Assembly (NCBI GenBank): GCA_025403435.1
Contig: JAJQZP010000045.1
Coordinates: 124,001 to 188,000, forward strand
Direction: 5' to 3'
DNA length: 64,000 nt
DNA from: Artocarpus heterophyllus
Lineage: Eukaryota; Streptophyta; Magnoliopsida; Rosales; Moraceae
Shown here: piece after piece, positions 47,488-60,190 of the stretch
How positions within the stretch are numbered: position 1 is the first letter of the stretch
Layout: each line of letters opens with the position of its first letter
Translations under genes and position numbers: made by a program
The notes under the pieces: model-generated
What the model was told of the DNA's origin: nothing
The model's input: only the letters and a program-made list of their open reading frames with translations
Database searches by the model: none

Positions 47488-50400
47488 TGTATTCCCCTTT
47501 TTTTGGTTCTTACTTTGTAATTGTTGTTTAGCCTATCGTTAAATTCTTCTTAGGAAAGAAGGATGGTTTTCTGTTGTTGCTATTGTTGTAGTTGTTTTGT
47601 TTTTGTTTTTTTGTTTTTGTTTTTAGTTTTCGTGCAGCTTAAAATTCCTATTGATACATTTTTATTTTTATTTTTCAAATCCGTAATTCATACTGATAAT
47701 TTCTTTTTGCTGAATTGCGTGCATGTAACTTATTACTTCGGCAAGTCATAGTGCAGCTTACAAGTTCTGAATAACATATCATGTAGAAGATGGTACATTT
47801 TATGGATACTAATTTTTGGCAACAGGTTGTTTTATACACATATTCGGCAACATTCAGAGAATCACAGTGAGCACGAACGCAGTGATGGGCTCAAAGTGTT
47901 GCGAGGAGATTATGCTGGAAACTTGCTTTTTGAATTGGACCATGATTGCACTGACAGAGGAAAATACAGACTGAGGAAGGGTTGGGAATTACACATGTAT
48001 ATATCACAGCTTCCATGTAATTATGTGTTGTGTTTAGCACTGTAATTGCATTTTCTTTGATATTTCCCTGGTTTATGTTCATATATATTTTTGTAGGTTT
48101 TATTGGAACATGATCTTGTGTTACTTGTAGGCGGGGATGCTTCATCTAGTTCACAGTTGGCTCCCCAAAAAAATATTTTACCAAGGGAATGGGGTTCCCA
48201 GCCCTCTTCCACTGTGCCTGAATCCAAGGAGCTCATACGTGGGGAGACTTCGGTAAAGATCAACGGTAATAGAACTTTAAATGTTCTCCACTGTGTTTTG
48301 TGCCTTCTATCTTGTAATCTGTTGTTAATGACTATAAGATGGTATTCTTGAGGAGAGGAACTATTCCGTCTTCAGCTAACTCATATTTCGGTGATGGTTC
48401 AGAAGTTGTTGACACTGTGCAAAGAAAGCCTGGTCGAGGCGACACAACACTATCAGTTAGTTGCTCTGACAAGATATCTCGTTGGAATGTTGTTGGAATT
48501 CAAGGTTTGTCATTACATATAAAGTTCATCCCCGGAAAATAATGAAAAGAAAAGAAAGAAACTAAAGACAAATAAACTTTTTAGTAGATTGTTTCAAGGC
48601 TCAACACGTTACAATGTAGTGTTAATTAATATTCAAGATTTCAGTGGAAATACTCGAGTTTTGTTAAATATAGTTACTTAAAACTAAGGCCATCCATCAT
48701 TTCAGGAGCTCTGCTTTCCCACTTTCTGCAGCCTGTTTACCTATCTTCAATTACTGTTGGTCAATCTACTAACAATTCTGTAGAGGTTCCTGTGGAGGAT
48801 TGTTTAAAGAAGGCTTTATATGATCGGATTGTATCATTTTCAAACGAGCTGATGAGTCCCTTTCATGTGAATCAGGTCTGTGAATTTATAATGTTTTTGT
48901 GATATAAATAGGAAGAGGGTACTTAGAAGTATTATCATTTCACTTGCAGCCGCTATTTTGTGCAGCTCCAGTACCACCAAAGGAGTTTCAACATTCAGAA
49001 ACTGCTTCAACCACTTTAACATGCGGGTATTTGGATGTCGAACCTGACCTTATCCGTGTGCAGAAGATAATGTTCAATTGTATGTTACTTCTCAGCTTTC
49101 TATATTTTCTTACAGGTATTCAATATGTTGGAATAACTCCGGCTTGCATGAAGTCATTCTTGGAACCACTGGAAGAAAGCAAGGCACATCTTCCAAAGGG
49201 GCATTATCTCCATCCACAGAGTCATCTTTATGCAAGTAAGCTGTTAAGGATGTTGTGAGAAGAATCTAATTGAATATGTTTGAGGATGTTTGAGAAGATT
49301 TTAACTGGAATATGATCTTATCATCTAATTTTTTTATGATTAAGAATGTTTGAGAAGAGTTCAACTGGAGTGTGACTGTTAACATCTAATTTCTTTTGAT
49401 TCCACAGAAAGCGATTGTTGGAGATTTTCTTGTCACTGAAACATGAATTGACTCCGAATAGCGCAGAAAATGAGATTTCTTATCAAGTACTCAAGGTATT
49501 ATATAGTTTGTTGCTTATCTTTTATATTGCTTTTCATTGAGTTTTACCACCCTGATTTCCCCCTTCTTAACCGCGGGGATGCAATTTGACCATAATGTTA
49601 TGTCTAGATTTTACACAGTGAGCCAATACTATAGTTGGACGCTATAAATAGTGATGTGTAAATATATATTTGGACGTAATAAATAGTGATGTGTAAATGA
49701 GCCAATACTATATTTGGACGCTATAAATAGTGACATGTTTCAGACCTTCAGTGTTGTTTACAAAGTTTGGGTTTATGGAGTATTTGGTTCAGTAACTTAA
49801 TATCTGTGATTAACAGTCATATTAGAGTGAAGTTTCGATTTGTTTAGTTGACTAGTGTTTCTCTGTAATGACAATATTTTTAGGTGTCGCCTTCTTCTTG
49901 GTACTAAACTAGTAGGTTTTCAACACCTGTATTTCTTAATTCGTTTGTTTATTCTGTTTTATGAGTGCATCTTACCACCTTGCTTTCCTCCGTTTTTCTT
50001 ATCCATCCTTTACTTTTCCATCCTTCCTACCAAATACACTCTCAATGAAACTTTTTTCTTTTTTTTGAAAAGTTGGGGGGTAGCATGTAATTTTTCCTTA
50101 CGTATGCATGATTTTGGCAAGCATATTGCCATTAATCCTGTCGATCATGTAATTCCCAGATTTTTTGTTTCTTTTCTGTGAAGTTGTAATTCTGGAAATT
50201 TAGACTTGATGCCAGGATTGCTTGTTTGATAAGCCCACACTGCACTAATTGACGGTTTTTTTTTTTTACACCCTTTGTGGGAAAGGAAAGTCAGATGGAC
50301 TTTGAACGGCCACCATAAAATCGAGGTGTTTGATGTGTTGCAAACTGATTCTTTTCCATAAGTCCACTGACCTTAGGAGTGTCAGATGTCTACCTCAAAA

Positions 50401-50760
50401 GTTCAAGCAGTTGCTAATTTAGACGAGATCTCGATACTGTTACAACCTACAAGAGATGCCTCTAGTCTCTTCAGTAGCAAAAGTTAAAAAAAAAAAGGGC
50501 TTGTAATTACTGTAAAGTTCCTTTTTTGGGACGATATTTTGTTGCACCTGGAAAAAGTTCGTTGCTTGCTAAATTCAAAATTAAGTATCATTTGCTATGA
50601 TAAACTAACATGCCGAGTTGTTTTTATGCAGGAAAGGGCTGAAACATACAGTCTGACTTCAAAAATGATGAAAGGAAGACTGCCTTTCGGTAATTGGCCG
50701 CGAAAACCACAAAACCATGACGCCCTCTCAGTTATGAGATCGAAAGGAGTTTGTTGCTAA
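46928..50760 (+). CDS. TAD1: tRNA-specific adenosine deaminase 1 (A-to-I editing at position 37 of tRNA-Ala)
   Basis: Ten exons join in frame: 46928-47102, 47191-47311, 47826-48016, 48131-48265, 48376-48504, 48706-48875, 48950-49026, 49116-49235, 49408-49495, 50632-50760. They encode 444 residues ending in TAA. The ADAR/ADAT1 deaminase domain fills most of the protein. Zinc and catalytic residues are present: H88 and E90 in [15 protein letters not shown]163 in QLPCGDAS, and C237 in [17 protein letters not shown] precedes the last cysteine and GTTGRKQG lies near the end, as in plant and animal ADAT1. The enzyme deaminates adenosine to inosine next to the anticodon of tRNA-Ala (family knowledge). 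The exon 1 donor (CGAG|GTCCTT) is weak but required by frame. The exon 5 acceptor has an alternative (ctataag at 48338) that breaks the frame. The gene looks intact. Confidence 0.92.
47456..47495. repeat. (TA)n/(TGTA)n microsatellite in TAD1 intron 2
   Basis: A run of ta followed by tatgtatg-type units. Confidence 0.8.
49284..49400. repeat. Tandem duplication in TAD1 intron 8
   Basis: Two units of about 60 bp, each with atgtttgagaag, aactgga and catctaattt, lie directly before the exon 9 acceptor. The second copy supplies the acceptor's upstream sequence. Confidence 0.65.
49618..49735. repeat. Duplicated block in TAD1 intron 9 with TATA-like words
   Basis: gagccaatactata, ttggacgctataaatagtga occurs twice and a shorter third part once between them. 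Each full copy contains ctataaatag. Confidence 0.75.
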
Positions 50761-51915
50761 GGGGTTGCGTTGTATATTTGGATGTATTGGTAGAAATTGA
50801 TAGAGCTATTTTATCAGTATCTAAAATTGTTTCCCAGTTAACTTGTTTATTTTTAAACTTTTACGATTTGAGGGTAGTTAGAGTAAGGAGCGAAATTGTC
50901 TTGGCACGGCGAAAAAAAGAAGTATCTCTGTATGCTAACATCTCAAAGACAAATGTAACTTCATTCTTACGAGCAGGGGAGAGGAGAAGGCAAGGGCCAG
51001 CGTCCCGCATATCTAAGATCTGCAATTTTTTTTTTCTTTTTTTGGATATAATTATGATATTTTTATATATGTTTTAAAAAATATTTTTGTAAATTCTATA
51101 TCTATTATTATTTTATGATTGATTAGTTTGCAGTGCAAAAAGGAAATTTTTATGTTACCATTTTAAAAATTTAAAATTATGAATAAAACTTACATTACCA
51201 AAGTGCTTTTTTTGCTTTTGTTTTGTTTTGTTTTGTTTTGTAGCCCAGGGCGCCAAACTGCTTTCTCCCTGAATTTCAAAGAGTTTTTTCTTTTATCGGT
51301 TATTTTCGGCACCCCAAGTCGCTCTTAAAATTAATAGAGATTTTTTTTTCTTTATTCTTTATTTGCCTCTCTTCCGTCTTACCATTACTTTCTCCAATGT
51401 CTTGAAAGGAAAAAGTATTTTCGTCTTAGATATCGTCATGAATTTTATTCATCTTTACATCACTGAATAATATATTAAATATTATTAATAAAACCAATAA
51501 TGAAATTAGCATGCTAGGTCTCAAAAGTGTTGAATATATTGGTAGAATATTTCTCATCAGTCGTCGGTCATCATCACTATTTTCGTTGTTACTGCTCCTA
51601 TTTTCTATTTATGGTTTTTTTTATTACACATTTCATATCTTTAGTTTCTCATTACATAGTATGCAACACTTTTAAAAGTTGTATTTATTTTTATCATATT
51701 TAAAAAAGTTTGTCATGCTATTATTTAAATTACATGTTAAGTTGTGCTACAAATGATCATATGTGAATTTATAAAAAATGAATCTTAAAAAATAGCATTA
51801 ATGAAAATTCCCTTGACTAAGTGCTCCCCTTGTATTGTACATCACAGTAATGAATATAAAAATAAATATTATTATATTTATATTACATTATTGCCATAAA
51901 TAATAATATAAAAAA
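50761..51915. other. TAD1 3' flank and AT-rich DNA
   Basis: The 3' UTR should lie within the first few hundred bases. A (TTTTG)n run lies near 51219-51240. Nothing else is recognised. Confidence 0.45.
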
Positions 51916-51920
51916 AATAT

Positions 51921-53913
51921 TGTTAGATATGTATGCCCTAAGGAGTAAAAATGTAATAAGTTTTTAGAGACATTTTTATCAATAAAGAATTTATTGATTA
52001 TTTATATACCAAATCTTATCCTCTTTACGTTTATATTTGTTGAATGTATGTTAAGCAAACAATAGTCTAAGACTATGAATCTAAACCTTTAAGAATTGAG
52101 CATATGATGGACAGATTATGCGAAAGACACGATTCTTAAGGTGACGGTCTAAATCATAAGATCCACAATCGAGGGAATAAAGTTGCGCGCTTTATTCATG
52201 TAAAGATTGTTATGTTATCTATATCCTAATTGGGAGATGGTTTGTCTTGGCCTCAGAGGTGGACTCCGTGAATAGAAACATTGGCACGTTGTCATAGGTG
52301 ACGATGTGTTGAATCGGGACATAAAGTGAATTGATTTGGATTAATAATTCTATCTCGACAAATCGATTCACTTTAGACAATCATTTGTGTTGTATCTTAA
52401 TCCTGATATGAATAGTGAGCCGTTGTTTTGACTTGTATCTTTTGATATACCAAAGGGTGACACCCACATCTTAATAGTGGTATGCATGTCGGTACGTTAG
52501 AGGCATGACTCTTGATAGCGTAGACCTGTTATTCATAGATATGGAATTCATAGCTCATCTTTAGGAGTAGTGATATCCTCTTATATGCGTTATCCTGTAA
52601 CTGAAAAACTGGAGCGCTCAACCATTTGGATACATAGGTGTAACCGAATGATATACTGTATTTGGACAATAAGTTTTTCGATTGTGAGATAATGAAACGT
52701 AAGATAAATATAATCGGGAAGGTAAGATAGAACTTATCCTTAAGCTGGTTATGGATAATCCTATGGGGATACGATACGCTATGATATGTCATGGAGACTT
52801 AGCTATACGGGCTTCGTAATTCTATGTAGTTCGAGAGTGCAGCTCCAAGCTTTTAGTGGAGTAGCGTTGGAGTTGATAATTATGAAATGTATATCTGGGA
52901 TATTGGGTTTCATCATTATCGGGAGCTTGAACTATATAGGTCAATTTGGTCCCCTTTGCTAGCTCACAACATCCTGTAACGATACGGCGTGCTTTTTCAA
53001 TAATTGGTGACTTATGTCATATTTATCAGATTGGTTAAAATTTGAAAGAATCAGATAATTCATATCTGTTTATAGGTTGAATTAATTTTGTGATAAAATT
53101 GATTCAAGATAAACTTGTTGAATTATTGGGATCGAATAATTCTTGTCTGTTTATCAGTTGATTTAATTTTGGATAAATTAGATCAAGATAAACTTGTAGA
53201 ATTATTAGGAATTGATTTATTTTCCTAGAGATTATCTAGATAAAGTTGTTTTAATAAGATAACTTTTCTATTGGGTTATTTGAATTAAAACTGAGACTTT
53301 ATCCTATAGAATCTCGAGTGAAAAGTAACAGATTCGCTGAGATATTTTTTCGAAAGTTCGGCCTACCGATGGGTGAGTTCGGCATCAGCCTGCCGATCAG
53401 CGAAGGATAAGATCACGCATTTTTACGTGGATCTTATCAGTTATTGATTTGAACTTGACTCTGTTTCAAGTTTTTGAGACCTAATCTGATAGGGACTGAC
53501 CCTAGACCAAACCTCTATAAATAAGGAATATGCTACAAGAGTTATTTAGATCAGTTGAGAGATTAAGAGTGATACTCTATTGGTGAGTATCTGAAAACTC
53601 CCTGAGAGCTCTTGTTCACAAATCACTAACACTTGCTTTGGATTATCTCGATTGGTTGGAAGGAGAGTTACTTGGTGGAAGAGCTGTACGTGTGAGCCCA
53701 CACTCACTCCGGTTGTGAATAGAGAATAGCAAAGAAGACCAGTTGGTTGAGGCTCTTCTAGAATATTACTTCTCTTCACGATTTACGGGGGTTCTTCGGC
53801 AATCAAAGGTTAGTAAGATTTGGTTAATTATGCATATAGCATATCAAACTTGTGTTTTGGAAAATACTCTGATATAAAATTTTAAAATTTCGCTGCATAC
53901 TATTTTTCCAACA
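51921..53913 (+). mobile_element. Solo LTR (probably Ty1/copia)
   Basis: It begins TGTTAGATATGTATGCCC and ends ttttccaaca, flanked by the same 5-mer AATAT (51916-51920 and 53914-53918). A TATA box tataaataagg lies at 53516-53526, followed by a transcript-like GC-richer part. No primer site, interior or second LTR accompanies it, so it is the product of LTR-LTR recombination. Copia is assigned from the look of the termini only. Length is 1993 bp. Confidence 0.85.
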
Positions 53914-53918
53914 AATAT

Positions 53919-54306
53919 CAGGCAAAAGTCTTAAGCCGGACAACTTGATCAATTCGACACTTCTAAATTTCTCGTTAGTCATCATCGCATCATTCGTATG
54001 ATTAGGTTAACACAAGCATTTGTTTGTGTACTTGGTTTCTTCCCTTGATTTAAAAAAAAAAAAAAAAAAACCCACACTGCATTGCTTTAAAGTAATTTCT
54101 CCCTTGTTTGGCAACGTAGTTTGAACCATAAAATTAAAGTTTAAACCAAATTTATTTTTATATTTTTTATTACAAAATTTGAACCAAATAATTGTGGTAA
54201 GTACAAAGCTAGGCACGACCTAGGCCACGGGGCTTGTTACCATGTACATTCAGGATTACAAGGCTCCATAGATGGGTATGAACTAGGTAATATCCCACTT
54301 GTTTAT
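53919..54306. other. Short unassigned stretch
   Basis: Contains a long A run at 54051-54070. No gene is recognised. Confidence 0.35.
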
Positions 54307-54466
54307 GGTGTTTGGTAAAATTAGTTATAACAAAATTTTTTTATTATTATAGTGTAAAGCTTTCATATGCTATAGTGATCAGAAAAAGTGAGCTATAGTA
54401 TAAAACTTTCACATGTTATAATTTTTAGCTCAAAAGTTTGATTTCTAACTGCATTTCTCAAACACC
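54307..54466. mobile_element. MITE, hAT-like family copy
   Basis: The ends are ggtgtttggt and tctcaaacacc. The interior has gtgtaaagctttcatatgct and a second actttcacatgttata block, as in 56922-57084. Confidence 0.7.
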
Positions 54467-56030
54467 TTAAATTACTGAATATTCTTGAATCATTTTGTCT
54501 CCAAATTGGTTTAAGAGTTTGAGAAGATAGTGTTACGTTGTTGATTGTCATTTAATGCTTTTTAAGTGAGTTGAAGGAGACGCCTGAACTTATCTCCCAA
54601 GTTGAAGACTTGGAGAGTTCACATTGACGATAAAGGATTGTACCATGCAACAATGTTGGCATCTTAATCATGGTTGCCTTGCAAGTACTAGAATGATTTC
54701 TAATGGCAATTTCCATGCCTTCTAATCTATGGATGAGGCTCCGGTGATTTCTATCTATCTGAATGTATAGATGCATGACATAGCGTTCTCCTTCGTAAAA
54801 TAAAAGGCTGTCCTCGGATTCCAATTTTTCAACAATAACCTCCGTAACATGTGGTGTGTCATTTTATCTAGTACTACACCTTAATATATTTGTGAGCCGT
54901 TTAACTAGTTAGTTAAAACTGAAGCTTTAAGTTCAAAACTTGTAGCATGTGTGAGTTTTATACTATAGTAATTTTTTATTTTTTACGATAACTATTGATA
55001 ATTTTATACTGTAATTCGTTAAAATCAATTAGTTTTACTTTTCTACGCGCTTACTTTTTTTCCTCTCTTATCTTTCTTGTCCACATCTTTTTCTCATGTC
55101 CAACTTCTCCTGGTCTTCACCCTTTTCCTTTAAGATGATTGTTTTTATATTTTATATATTTTTTATTTTTTGTTATTGTCTCCCTTTTTTATTTTGGATT
55201 TTTTGGTTTATCATACAACTTTATGGAGTAGAGCTTAAAAGCCACATAATTTCCCTTCAAAAAGGGAAAACAAAAATTGTTAAACTGGTGATTTATGTAC
55301 TGACATATTAGGCTCGTCACTTGAATCTAAATATTCTCACTTATTCCTTTGCTTTTTTCTCACCTCTTCTAAGAATTATAGGGTAGAGATATGAAAATAT
55401 TATCTGCCAGTAGTCATTCTTTTTTAGAACTGTGAAAGTTAATAATTTCACCTATTTATTTATTTTTGTTTTGGTTTGATTGACTTTTACTAGCATAAAC
55501 TAGTAGTGAGGGCGATTACGTACTGTGAAAAAATAAAAAAAAATAAAAAAAAGACAGGGGATAGAGAGAGGAATTCCAAATATAGGACCCAAAAAAAAGG
55601 CAGGAAATAAAATGTCCAACTTAACAAAGTTCATAATATCCTACACTTGTGGCCTCACCTAATTGGTCTAGGTCGTGTGGTGCCGCAGCCATGTGACATT
55701 CCCACCCAGCCTTATCTTGTTGAATTGAGTTACATAAACTCCATCCAAAAGTCCAAATACAATAAATATTATTTTTTAGAGTTAATCACTGAGATTTTTT
55801 TCCTTTTTAAAATGAGATTTTGTATTGAAAAGTGTTTTAACTTAACCCATGAACTTTTTTCTTGTCTTAAATTTAGTCCTTAAGGTATATTATATTAAAT
55901 TCTGGATTAAAAAATTGGATAATCTTATAATTTTACCTTAAAAATAGAATAGGTACTCCTCTAATTTATCCAAAAAAGAACGAAAAGGTTAGTTAAAACC
56001 AAAAAAGAATCAAAAGGCCAAGTTAAAACC
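54467..56030. other. AT-rich stretch with one decayed MITE
   Basis: 54895-55025 carries gtagcatgtgtgagttttata-type words of the same MITE family. The rest is AT-rich without a recognised gene. Confidence 0.4.
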
Positions 56031-56042
56031 TTTTATACCTTT

Positions 56043-56175
56043 AAACCCTAAAGGCTACTGCAATCCCAGCCAACAAAGAAGAAATTAGGAAAGAGAAAAT
56101 TATAAAATGCCCTAGTTTAAATCCAGTAAACCATAAGAAAGGACAATTCTAAATAAACTCTGTTCCAGGTAAGTG
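56043..56175 (+). promoter_or_regulatory. Orphan leader with telo-box and splice donor
   Basis: AAACCCTAA (56043-56051) is a telo-box, common in the promoters or leaders of plant ribosomal-protein genes. About 120 bp later ctgttccag|gtaagtggg (56168|56169) is a near-perfect 5' splice site. No matching coding exon is found downstream in this window. It may be a relic or a non-coding transcript. Confidence 0.35.
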
Positions 56176-56921
56176 GGTGATTTTATTTATTTTCTTTCTA
56201 AATTTATACTTTGTTTAAACCTTACTAATTAAGTTTAAAGAGTTTTTTTGATAATTGCCGATAAAGTTTAGGCCTTTGTTTCATTGTGATGAAGTGTGTA
56301 GTTGGACTTTTGTCTGTTTGTGAATTCAATACATCAATTTTTCAATTCAAATTAAAAGAAATATGATACACACTTCTTTGAATTAAATGGTGTTTTGTGC
56401 TTTCCCTTTTTTTTTTTTTTTGATAGACTTGATCTAGGATTGGTTCTTTTGGTTTTTTGTTTTTGAGGGAAAAAAACAATTATGGACATTTTTTTTAGTC
56501 TTTTTGTTTTAAAGAAAGGAAACATAATTATAGACTAGCTTTTTAGCTTTTTTTTTTTGTTTTGGAGGAAAACTTGATAATGGACATTGGACAAGTTAAT
56601 TTAGTTTTGTTCAATATTGATGTATTTAGATATATGAACTTTTTTATGAAGTGAATTTAACTTTGAATTTTTTTTTTGTAATAAATGGTGGAAAAGGGCA
56701 TTTACTCATGTGTTTATAACTTAACTACCAATATGTTATATCTTTCCATCCAAAATTTAATAGAACATAATTGAGGGACTAAATTTGAGATAAGGAAAGA
56801 GTTCAAGAGTTAAGTTGAAATACTTTTGAGTAAATGGACTATATTAGAAAAAGAAGAAAGTTCAGGGATCTATGATGAATTTAACTCTATTATTGAGACT
56901 AATTAATAGATATTATTAATA
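56176..56921. other. AT-rich stretch, no gene seen
   Basis: Several poly-T runs and AT-rich DNA. No conserved reading frame. Confidence 0.4.
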
Positions 56922-57084
56922 GGGTGTTTGGTACTTAGTTTCAACCAAAACTTTTAATTGCTACAATATAAAGCTCTCATATACTACAATGTAAAAAAAA
57001 GAAGTAAGCTACAGTATAAAGCTTTCACATGCTATAATGTTTTTAGCCAAAATTGATAGTTTGAATCAATATTCACAAACACCC
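56922..57084. mobile_element. MITE, best preserved copy of the hAT-like family
   Basis: The ends gggtgtttgg and caaacaccc are perfect inverted repeats at the tips. The flanks tattaata (56914-56921) and tattaatt (57085-57092) agree at 7 of 8 bases, fitting the 8-bp duplication of hAT elements. The interior has ataaagctctcatatac and ataaagctttcacatgc. Confidence 0.78.
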
Positions 57085-59899
57085 TATTAATTACAAGTAT
57101 TGAATTACATTTAGTTTTTCTTAAATGGCGTTGAACTACATTTATTGAGCGTTACACTAAAACAAATAAAGTGTTACATAAATGTACGAATAGTGTGATG
57201 ATATAAAAATTGTCATAAGTACCTGATTGGATACTAGAGACATTTTATTGTTGTTGCTACTGCTATTGTTGTTCTTCATAACATAAGAAACCTTAACTCC
57301 AACCACAAATCAAATTCACTAATAATTCTAATAAAATGCACAATGGGGTAAAATGTGCATCAAGTTTTAATAGCGGGGAATAAAAAAGATACACCAATAA
57401 TCAAACGTACAAATCACCCTTTCTAAACACCTTTACAATTGATAAACACAAAAAACTGTATATTTAATATTGCTTATTGTTGAACAAAAGATAAATTATT
57501 TGAGCTTTAATTTAACACATTTCATAATTTCATTCAAAATAAATGTTTAGTTTCAGCTTATTTATTTGCATATTTGAAAGGAAATGCAAAAAGCTGTATA
57601 GAGCCATGTGTTCGGGTCTAAAAGTATAAGTCTAATATAACCTCAAGTATAAGGTTGTCTAAGTAATAAAACTTGGTAAATCCAAGGTTGATTTTACAGG
57701 GAAATGGTGTTGCAAAAGTCCAACATATCAGTGAGTTAGTTTTTGAGGATTAAAGTTAGTTATTTTCATTTTATTTACAATATTTACATATTTTTTTACT
57801 TTTTTCATTTTTAGATTTTTTTTTGTGATTTTTGAAATTTGAACAACAAGAAATGTAACTTAAAGTAGAATGGTAAATAGAATTTCAAAAAGTGCAATTA
57901 GATAGAAGATGGAGCTTTAACAACAAGTGCAAATTAACTTAGAAGAAATAACAAATTTCACAACATTGAGGATTAAATATTATATTCTGGCAATTAATCT
58001 AAATATTTTTTAGTTTTTTTAAAATTATTTATTAAAATGGCTTAAGTATGTAATATGCAATCTTTGTCTACAATAAATCAAGAGTTACCAAGCATTTAAT
58101 GTGCCAATTTATGTTTATAATGCATCAAAAACTTATTTTTAACAAATATGTATGATTTTAAAATTAATCAACTAAAATTACCAACAAAATTTACTGTTAA
58201 GTATTTACTATGTCATTTTCTGTCTACGAATAAGCAAAGTTTTTCTAAGCATTACTCGTGCCAGCCTATGTCTACAATAAATCAAAACTTAATTTTGTAA
58301 GAGTTTTAACTAAGTTAACATGAAAATCAAAAGTTCTTTAAAAATGATTTTGATATTATAACAACTTAGAAAACATAGAAAAACTAAAAATATTTACCTA
58401 ATTTTTCTAGATTTCCCCCTCTCTCCTTAGCCCCAAAAAAAAAAGAAAAGAAAGAAAGACATATTGAAGGTAAAAACACACATAATTTTACTAAGCATAA
58501 CTATTTTACAACATAGAACCTAAAAGGATATATTTTACAAAAACATAAAACTAAAAGTAAGAGAAAACTAACCTAAGAAGAGAGAAAAGAAAAGAATCAA
58601 CTCTAAATTGTGGAGAATGGTGTATATTACAATGTATGGAAACTTCTAGTAGAAGAAAATCTATCGTAGTAGGAAATCTACTATTTACATGAATTATATA
58701 TTTTTTAATTATTTTTATTATTTTATTTAGATACTTTTAGGTTGAAAATAAGTAGGATGGAAAATTGAACGGTTTTGGATTTTGCCACCCATGTTCATTT
58801 AGAATCAACAAATCTAATTTTTTACTTTTATTTTTTTCTATGTGTTTTTGCCTCTAGATTATTTGATTTTTACTTCATAATCAGGTGGATCGCTAGTAAC
58901 AACCGAACAAAAGAGAAGCATCAAATGTGCGGACTGCTGACTGGAAATACGACTCGGATCAAGTCAAACCTGTTGAAGTCAACTGTGTTTTGAGGACCCG
59001 TTGGATGACTCTTCTTATGTTAATCGAACGGAGACAAAACGACGAGCAAATAGGATGCACTGCATCGAATCCAAAGGGGGACCTGGATGCGTGGATGGTC
59101 ATGATTCATTTGGAGGCATGATCAGATAATTTTAACGATGCCATGTGGTATTTATTTTAATTTTTATTTGCTTTTTGATTTTTCATGCATTTGAGGTCCC
59201 TTTTAATCTTTTTTCGCACCGTTTTACTATGCTTTTCTTATAGATTTCAAATCTAAAATAAAATAAATAAACTAAAATTAATTATTTCATAAACATAATT
59301 TTTTCAATAATTTGAAAATATTTATTTTACAATAAAACACACAAAACTCACTAAAAATAAATAAAAACTTGTAACATTAAGAAACCTTAACAAATATACT
59401 ATTTAAAACCTGAGAATATTTTTAAAAATTACTACAAATTTTATAAAATATATTTACAGGCTTAAAACTTATTTACAAACAATTGAAGAGTCAAAATAAA
59501 ATCACACAATATGATTTTTACGGTTTTAACTTTTTCAAACTAATTAATTATAAAACACATAGAAATGATTTTAAAAATTACAAAAAAATATTATTAAACA
59601 TAAAATCACATTAAAAACATATTTTTAAATATATTTTCATACAAACATATTAAAATACTAATTATCTTACAAATATTATAATTAAAAGATTCAATTCAAA
59701 TGTTAATATAAAATAATTGATTTTCTCCGTAAGCAAGTCTATTTTCATAGTCCCGTTACCGCGCAATTGAGCTATAAAAGCCACACTAAACCAACGTCCA
59801 GCCAAGCCAATCTTCAGTTGAGCCAAAATCATAGAGCCAAAGAAGCCTAGCCAAGCCGCGTCCCAATTTGTGGCATCATTAGAATTGGGTCCCATCGCG

Positions 59900-60190
59900 T
59901 CAACCATTCATGAACCTCTGCCAAGTGCGCACGTGCGCGAGGCTTAACCCGCCAATAAACCAGTGAGCGCATTTTCTTTCATGCATCTCTAGTGCGCCTC
60001 ATTTTTCTCCAACATGTGTCAGCTCTGTGGGTCCCAGCTGTACCCCACTTCGCCCTGCGTCAGCGTGCCAACATGCCTTAACCTTTCACCACACGCCACG
60101 TGACTTTCCAGTTTAAGTCTTTCATTCTGCTGTTGCCACATGTCCTACTGTGTGTACAAAGGCCGACGCTCTCTCTCTCTCTCTCTTCGG
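59900..60190. promoter_or_regulatory. GC-rich G-box cluster
   Basis: A 12-bp palindrome gcgcacgtgcgc (about 59926-59937) and gccacgtgac (about 60105-60114) both hold the CACGTG G-box bound by bZIP and bHLH factors. Several cacatgt/acatgtg variants are nearby and a (CT)n run lies at 60168-60187. No gene start can be tied to it. Confidence 0.45.

Noticed and set aside
48021..48263. Minus-strand frames opposite TAD1 exon 4
   Set aside because: Shadow of the TAD1 exon.
56043..56051. AAACCCTAA as an interstitial telomere repeat
   Set aside because: Only one unit is present; a telo-box promoter element is the better reading.
58775..59121. Two overlapping open frames in the GC-richer block
   Set aside because: Short, different frames, no recognised motif; insufficient to call a gene.
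59662..59907. 81-codon minus-strand frame
   Set aside because: No family recognised and its end is AT-rich intergenic-like sequence.
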